This document shows, in pieces, positions 62,460 to 64,000 of a stretch of 64,000 bases of DNA. Numbering within the stretch: the first letter of the stretch is position 1; every line of letters begins with the position of its first letter. This DNA is from Gallibacterium faecale (GTDB lineage: Bacteria > Pseudomonadota > Gammaproteobacteria > Enterobacterales > Pasteurellaceae). The notes below the pieces were generated by a model. It ran no database searches and was not told the DNA's origin. It worked only from the letters and a program-made list of their open reading frames with translations. A program made the translations under genes and the position numbers. The stretch covers positions 14,012 through 78,011 of the forward strand of contig NZ_JAQIBB010000046.1 of NCBI RefSeq assembly GCF_027920745.1, written 5' to 3'.

Positions 62460-62489
62460 TTGAGAAACTGAACCACATAACTTGAGAAA
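62460..62489 (+). repeat. Putative MuA-binding site pair (R1/R2-like)
   Basis: TTGAGAAA occurs at 62460-62467 and again at 62482-62489, exactly 22 bp apart, the spacing of adjacent transposase sites at the Mu right end. It lies in the 139-bp gap between the last host gene and the methylase gene, which otherwise shows only AT-rich sequence and a weak GAGAA/TTCTC dyad. Confidence 0.5.
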
Positions 62490-62551
62490 AAAATTCTCGC
62501 ATTATCTGAATTTAAACCTCATTTAAAAGCCATTTAAACAACCTATCTAAT

Positions 62552-63400
62552 CTAAGATTTATAGACTAAATTATCTTCATATTTACCTGAATAGCTTGTC
62601 GATGTCTGCACAATTATGCGCTTGTAATCAATAAATGACTGCCAATTATCACCTTTTGTCGCAATTAACCAATCCACAAAGCGTACAAACTCGCTCTTTG
62701 TTGACGAAAAGAAAATGTAAGGCGGGCGCGTTAAGCGAATTAAATCTAAGAAATTAATTAAATCGAAGTAGCTATCTTGCTTATATGATTCTTGATGTGT
62801 ACATAAATATGGCGGGTCAAGCACAAATATTGCCTTTTTATCCGCTGAAAATTTTGGCAGTAGTTCACTAAAACTCTCATTTACAACCTCAACCCCCTCT
62901 AAATAACCCTCCGCTTCATCATAGTCACTTTGTCGCACACAGTTATAAAAGCCGTGTCGATATAACTCTTTAACCGATTTAACCTGCTGTCCTGAAAATA
63001 GTAACCATGAGCATAAAATATGCGGGTCTTTGTAGCTATCAAATGACTCTATAGCATTAATTACTTTGTGGCGAGTGGCGATATCTAAGCGCTTTTGCCT
63101 CGGATAATTAACTAACAACTTACTTAATATTGCGCGCAAGCGATTAATGTCATCAATATGATTAAGTCGCTCAGCATAACCATCGAAATCATTATAGATA
63201 ACTCGAGCTTTCTGCTTGAGTTGTTTAGCTGTATGACTTAATAGCCCACTGCCGCCAAACGCATCGACTACCGTCCAGTCCTCTCCATCATTAACAATAA
63301 TGTCGTTTAAAACAGATTTAAATTGATTTAAAAACATACGCTTCTGCCCAATGAACGGCAGCGGCGCTTGTGTGAAATGTTTATTTGATTGAGTAGCCAT
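62552..63400 (-). CDS. Phage D12-class DNA adenine methyltransferase
   Basis: Dam-like enzyme methylating N6 of adenine in an unknown site. 282 residues from ATG 63400 (AGAGG 8 nt upstream); upstream in-frame extension overlaps a hairpin leader and is unlikely. Motif X region PFIGQKRMF (15-23), SAM motif I DAFGGSG (47-52) and catalytic motif IV DPPY (195-198) are in the D12/alpha order. It follows com by 58 nt, the place where Mu carries mom. Its start codon lies within a perfect 8-bp stem, suggesting translational control. Probably protects phage DNA from host restriction. Confidence 0.88.
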   Translation of the reverse strand: MATQSNKHFTQAPLPFIGQKRMFLNQFKSVLNDIIVNDGEDWTVVDAFGGSGLLSHTAKQLKQKARVIYNDFDGYAERLNHIDDINRLRAILSKLLVNYPRQKRLDIATRHKVINAIESFDSYKDPHILCSWLLFSGQQVKSVKELYRHGFYNCVRQSDYDEAEGYLEGVEVVNESFSELLPKFSADKKAIFVLDPPYLCTHQESYKQDSYFDLINFLDLIRLTRPPYIFFSSTKSEFVRFVDWLIATKGDNWQSFIDYKRIIVQTSTSYSGKYEDNLVYKS

Positions 63401-63421
63401 AACATTTACCTCTGTTATGGC
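63396..63421 (-). promoter_or_regulatory. Start-codon-sequestering hairpin of the methylase gene
   Basis: On the minus strand GCCATAAC (63414-63421) pairs perfectly with GTTATGGC (63396-63403). The ten-base loop contains the AGAGG ribosome binding site (63409-63413) and the ATG (63398-63400) is inside the 3' arm. This blocks initiation unless the stem is opened. The Mu mom mRNA is known to have an inhibitory stem at its initiation region that Com relieves. Confidence 0.72.
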
Positions 63422-63424
63422 GTT

Positions 63425-63444
63425 CCGGCATTCTCGATGCTCCG
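63425..63444 (-). other. Upstream stem in the com-methylase leader
   Basis: On the minus strand CGGAGCAT (63437-63444) pairs with ATGCCGG (63425-63431) with one bulged A and a 5-nt loop. It lies 11 nt 5' of the methylase RBS and just before the sequestering stem, where a Com target would be expected by analogy with Mu. Confidence 0.5.
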
Positions 63445-63458
63445 ACACTCAAGTTTGA

Positions 63459-63593
63459 TTAATTTTTGTTACGATTAAATACATTTAACGTTTTACAACG
63501 AGTACATTTAATCTCTAAGTATTGATTATCTTTTGTGCGCGCTAGTAGCTTTTTACAGCACTTGCAACGAATTTCTTGTATTTCTTTTTGCAT
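63459..63593 (-). CDS. com: Com-type zinc-finger translational activator
   Basis: 44-residue protein: MQKEIQEIRCKCCKKLLART, then YLEIKCTRCKTLNVF and a basic tail. Four zinc cysteines at 10, 13, 30 and 33 (C-x2-C...C-x2-C) and the IRCK-C-KLL / IEI-type-RC-RCK pattern match phage Mu Com, which binds mom mRNA and opens its initiation stem. Too short for usual gene callers' cutoffs. It is followed by the methylase gene, whose leader contains fitting hairpins. No GATC lies in the region just upstream, so Dam/OxyR control as for Mu mom is not suggested. Confidence 0.83.
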   Translation of the reverse strand: MQKEIQEIRCKCCKKLLARTKDNQYLEIKCTRCKTLNVFNRNKN

Positions 63594-63627
63594 AGACTTT
63601 CTCACGTTTAGCGGTTTTGTTAAAATT

Positions 63628-63711
63628 CCGCCGTCTGGTCAGACAGGCGGTCTTGGGTCTATGCAGGTGCATCTGCTTAGGCTGTTGTTGTAGAGCTACA
63701 TCTCTACAACA
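63628..63711 (-). other. Two strong hairpins upstream of com
   Basis: CCGCCGTCTG with CAGACAGGCGG (63628-63650; one bulge, 2-nt loop) and TGTTGTAGAG with CTCTACAACA (63686-63695 / 63702-63711; perfect 10-bp stem). On the minus strand the first is followed by AATTTTAAC. They fill the 151-bp gap between the peptidase-like gene and com and may terminate late transcription or structure the com leader. Confidence 0.6.
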
Positions 63712-63744
63712 TCGCCGCTTCTTCCAATAATTACCTACTAAATA

Positions 63745-64000
63745 CTACATATTTGACCTCCTGAAAATTGTCGCCAGATGGCTTGGGCTAAAACGCCAAC
63801 CTTCACAACCGTAGTTAATCGCCCTCGCACACCACTCACTACAAAAATATTTATCACGACGTTCTGGAATTAAAAAAATCAATCCTAAAGCGCCAAACCA
63901 GTCGTATTTGCGCCCTTTGGTAAGCTGATAAAAATAGACAATTTGTGATTCACTCACACCGCTAAGTAAAATTAAATCCCATTTTCCATCGTCTAGATTA
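63745..64000 (-). CDS. Phage papain-like cysteine-peptidase-related protein (C-terminal part)
   Basis: The frame is open to the window edge (…LDDGKWDLILLSGVSESQIVYFYQ), so only the last ~84 residues are seen. YFYQLTKGRKYDWFGALGLI, KYFCSEWCARAI and GWRFSPSHLATIF match a family of small phage proteins with an NlpC/P60- or YiiX-like fold, in which the cysteine of CSEW would be catalytic. Common in Mu-like prophages. GTG 63957 is not taken as the start because coding similarity continues upstream of it. Exact role unknown. Confidence 0.65.
   Translation of the reverse strand, partial: NLDDGKWDLILLSGVSESQIVYFYQLTKGRKYDWFGALGLIFLIPERRDKYFCSEWCARAINYGCEGWRFSPSHLATIFRRSNM

Larger units (their letters stand above)
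62442..64000 (-). mobile_element. Mu-like prophage, right end (continues beyond the window)
   Basis: All genes from here to the window edge are leftward and phage-like: a D12 adenine methylase, a Com-type zinc-finger gene and a small peptidase-like gene typical of Mu-like late regions. The proposed terminus is TG at 62442-62443, because two TTGAGAAA words follow with their ends 26 and 48 bp from it, the same distances as GAAA ends in the Mu R1 and R2 sites as I recall them. Host sequence would end at 62441. GC content rises inside. The terminus is an inference; phage character is firmer. Confidence 0.72.

Noticed and set aside
63594..63744. Dam/OxyR-type control sites as in the Mu mom promoter
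   Set aside because: No GATC and no OxyR-like dyad occur in this gap.
1..64000. tRNA or rRNA genes, CRISPR arrays, integrons and insertion sequences
   Set aside because: No tRNA T-loop/acceptor pattern, no regularly spaced repeats and no DDE transposase frame were found anywhere in the window.

Overview
The window is chromosomal DNA of an AT-rich gammaproteobacterium, most likely Pasteurellaceae. The evidence is an uninterrupted mraZ-to-lpxC division and cell-wall cluster, the family's usual housekeeping genes (gyrB, ubiEJB, tatABC, hemN, rnt, gloA), the AfuABC-type transporter, and a Mu-like prophage resembling those of Haemophilus relatives. I saw no copy of either canonical Pasteurellaceae DNA-uptake word (AAGTGCGGT or ACAAGCGGT), which is unusual for the family and leaves the genus open.

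Layout. 1-2.7 kb: a divergent phosphate-starvation locus (ugpB/ugpA leftward, glpQ rightward) with back-to-back Pho boxes; ugpB carries an in-frame stop. 2.7-6.5 kb: leftward operon yihI, a DUF2489 gene, hemN, yggT, a GNAT gene and yggU. 6.6-9.7 kb: a small lipoprotein and gyrB. 9.8-17.8 kb: an L-galactonate catabolic locus. lgoR faces a leftward operon lgoD, TRAP transporter (dctP frameshifted, dctQ, dctM), uxaB, uxaA, giving L-galactonate to tagaturonate to altronate to 2-keto-3-deoxygluconate. 17.8-18.3 kb: a gene-free stretch holding a large imperfect palindrome flanked by two identical 25-bp terminator hairpins. 18.36-36.3 kb: mraZ, rsmH, ftsL, ftsI, murE, murF, mraY, murD, ftsW, murG, murC, ddlB, ftsQ, ftsA, ftsZ, lpxC, preceded by a triple MraZ operator. 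36.4-37.9 kb: a ketoacyl-ACP synthase III remnant fused onto an intact, very AT-rich acyltransferase-like gene. 37.9-43.9 kb: a nitroreductase with an HxlR regulator, a phosphoethanolamine transferase with a two-component system, gmhA and gpt. 44.1-51.9 kb: pepD, ubiEJB, tatABC, hemB and an unusual uracil-DNA glycosylase-like gene. 51.9-56.9 kb: a leftward afuABC-aphA operon for sugar-phosphate uptake with a periplasmic phosphatase. 57.2-62.4 kb: a frameshifted old-yellow-enzyme gene, an antiporter, rnt, gloA and two unknown membrane proteins. About 62.44 kb to the window end: the right end of a Mu-like prophage with a putative MuA-site pair, a D12-class adenine methylase, a com gene and part of a phage cysteine-peptidase-like gene.

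The most interesting signals are three. First, the prophage com-methylase module: the methylase start codon lies inside a perfect 8-bp stem with its ribosome binding site in the loop, just downstream of a gene for a Com-type zinc-finger protein, recalling the Mu com-mom translational switch but with a different modification enzyme. Second, the L-galactonate locus uses a TRAP importer in place of the E. coli permease LgoT. Third, there is a recurring design in which each of the three ABC/TRAP solute-binding-protein genes is followed by a hairpin before its permease genes. Four catabolic or accessory genes (ugpB, dctP, an OYE gene, a KAS III gene) are broken, which points to ongoing gene loss or, for the single-base lesions, to assembly errors.
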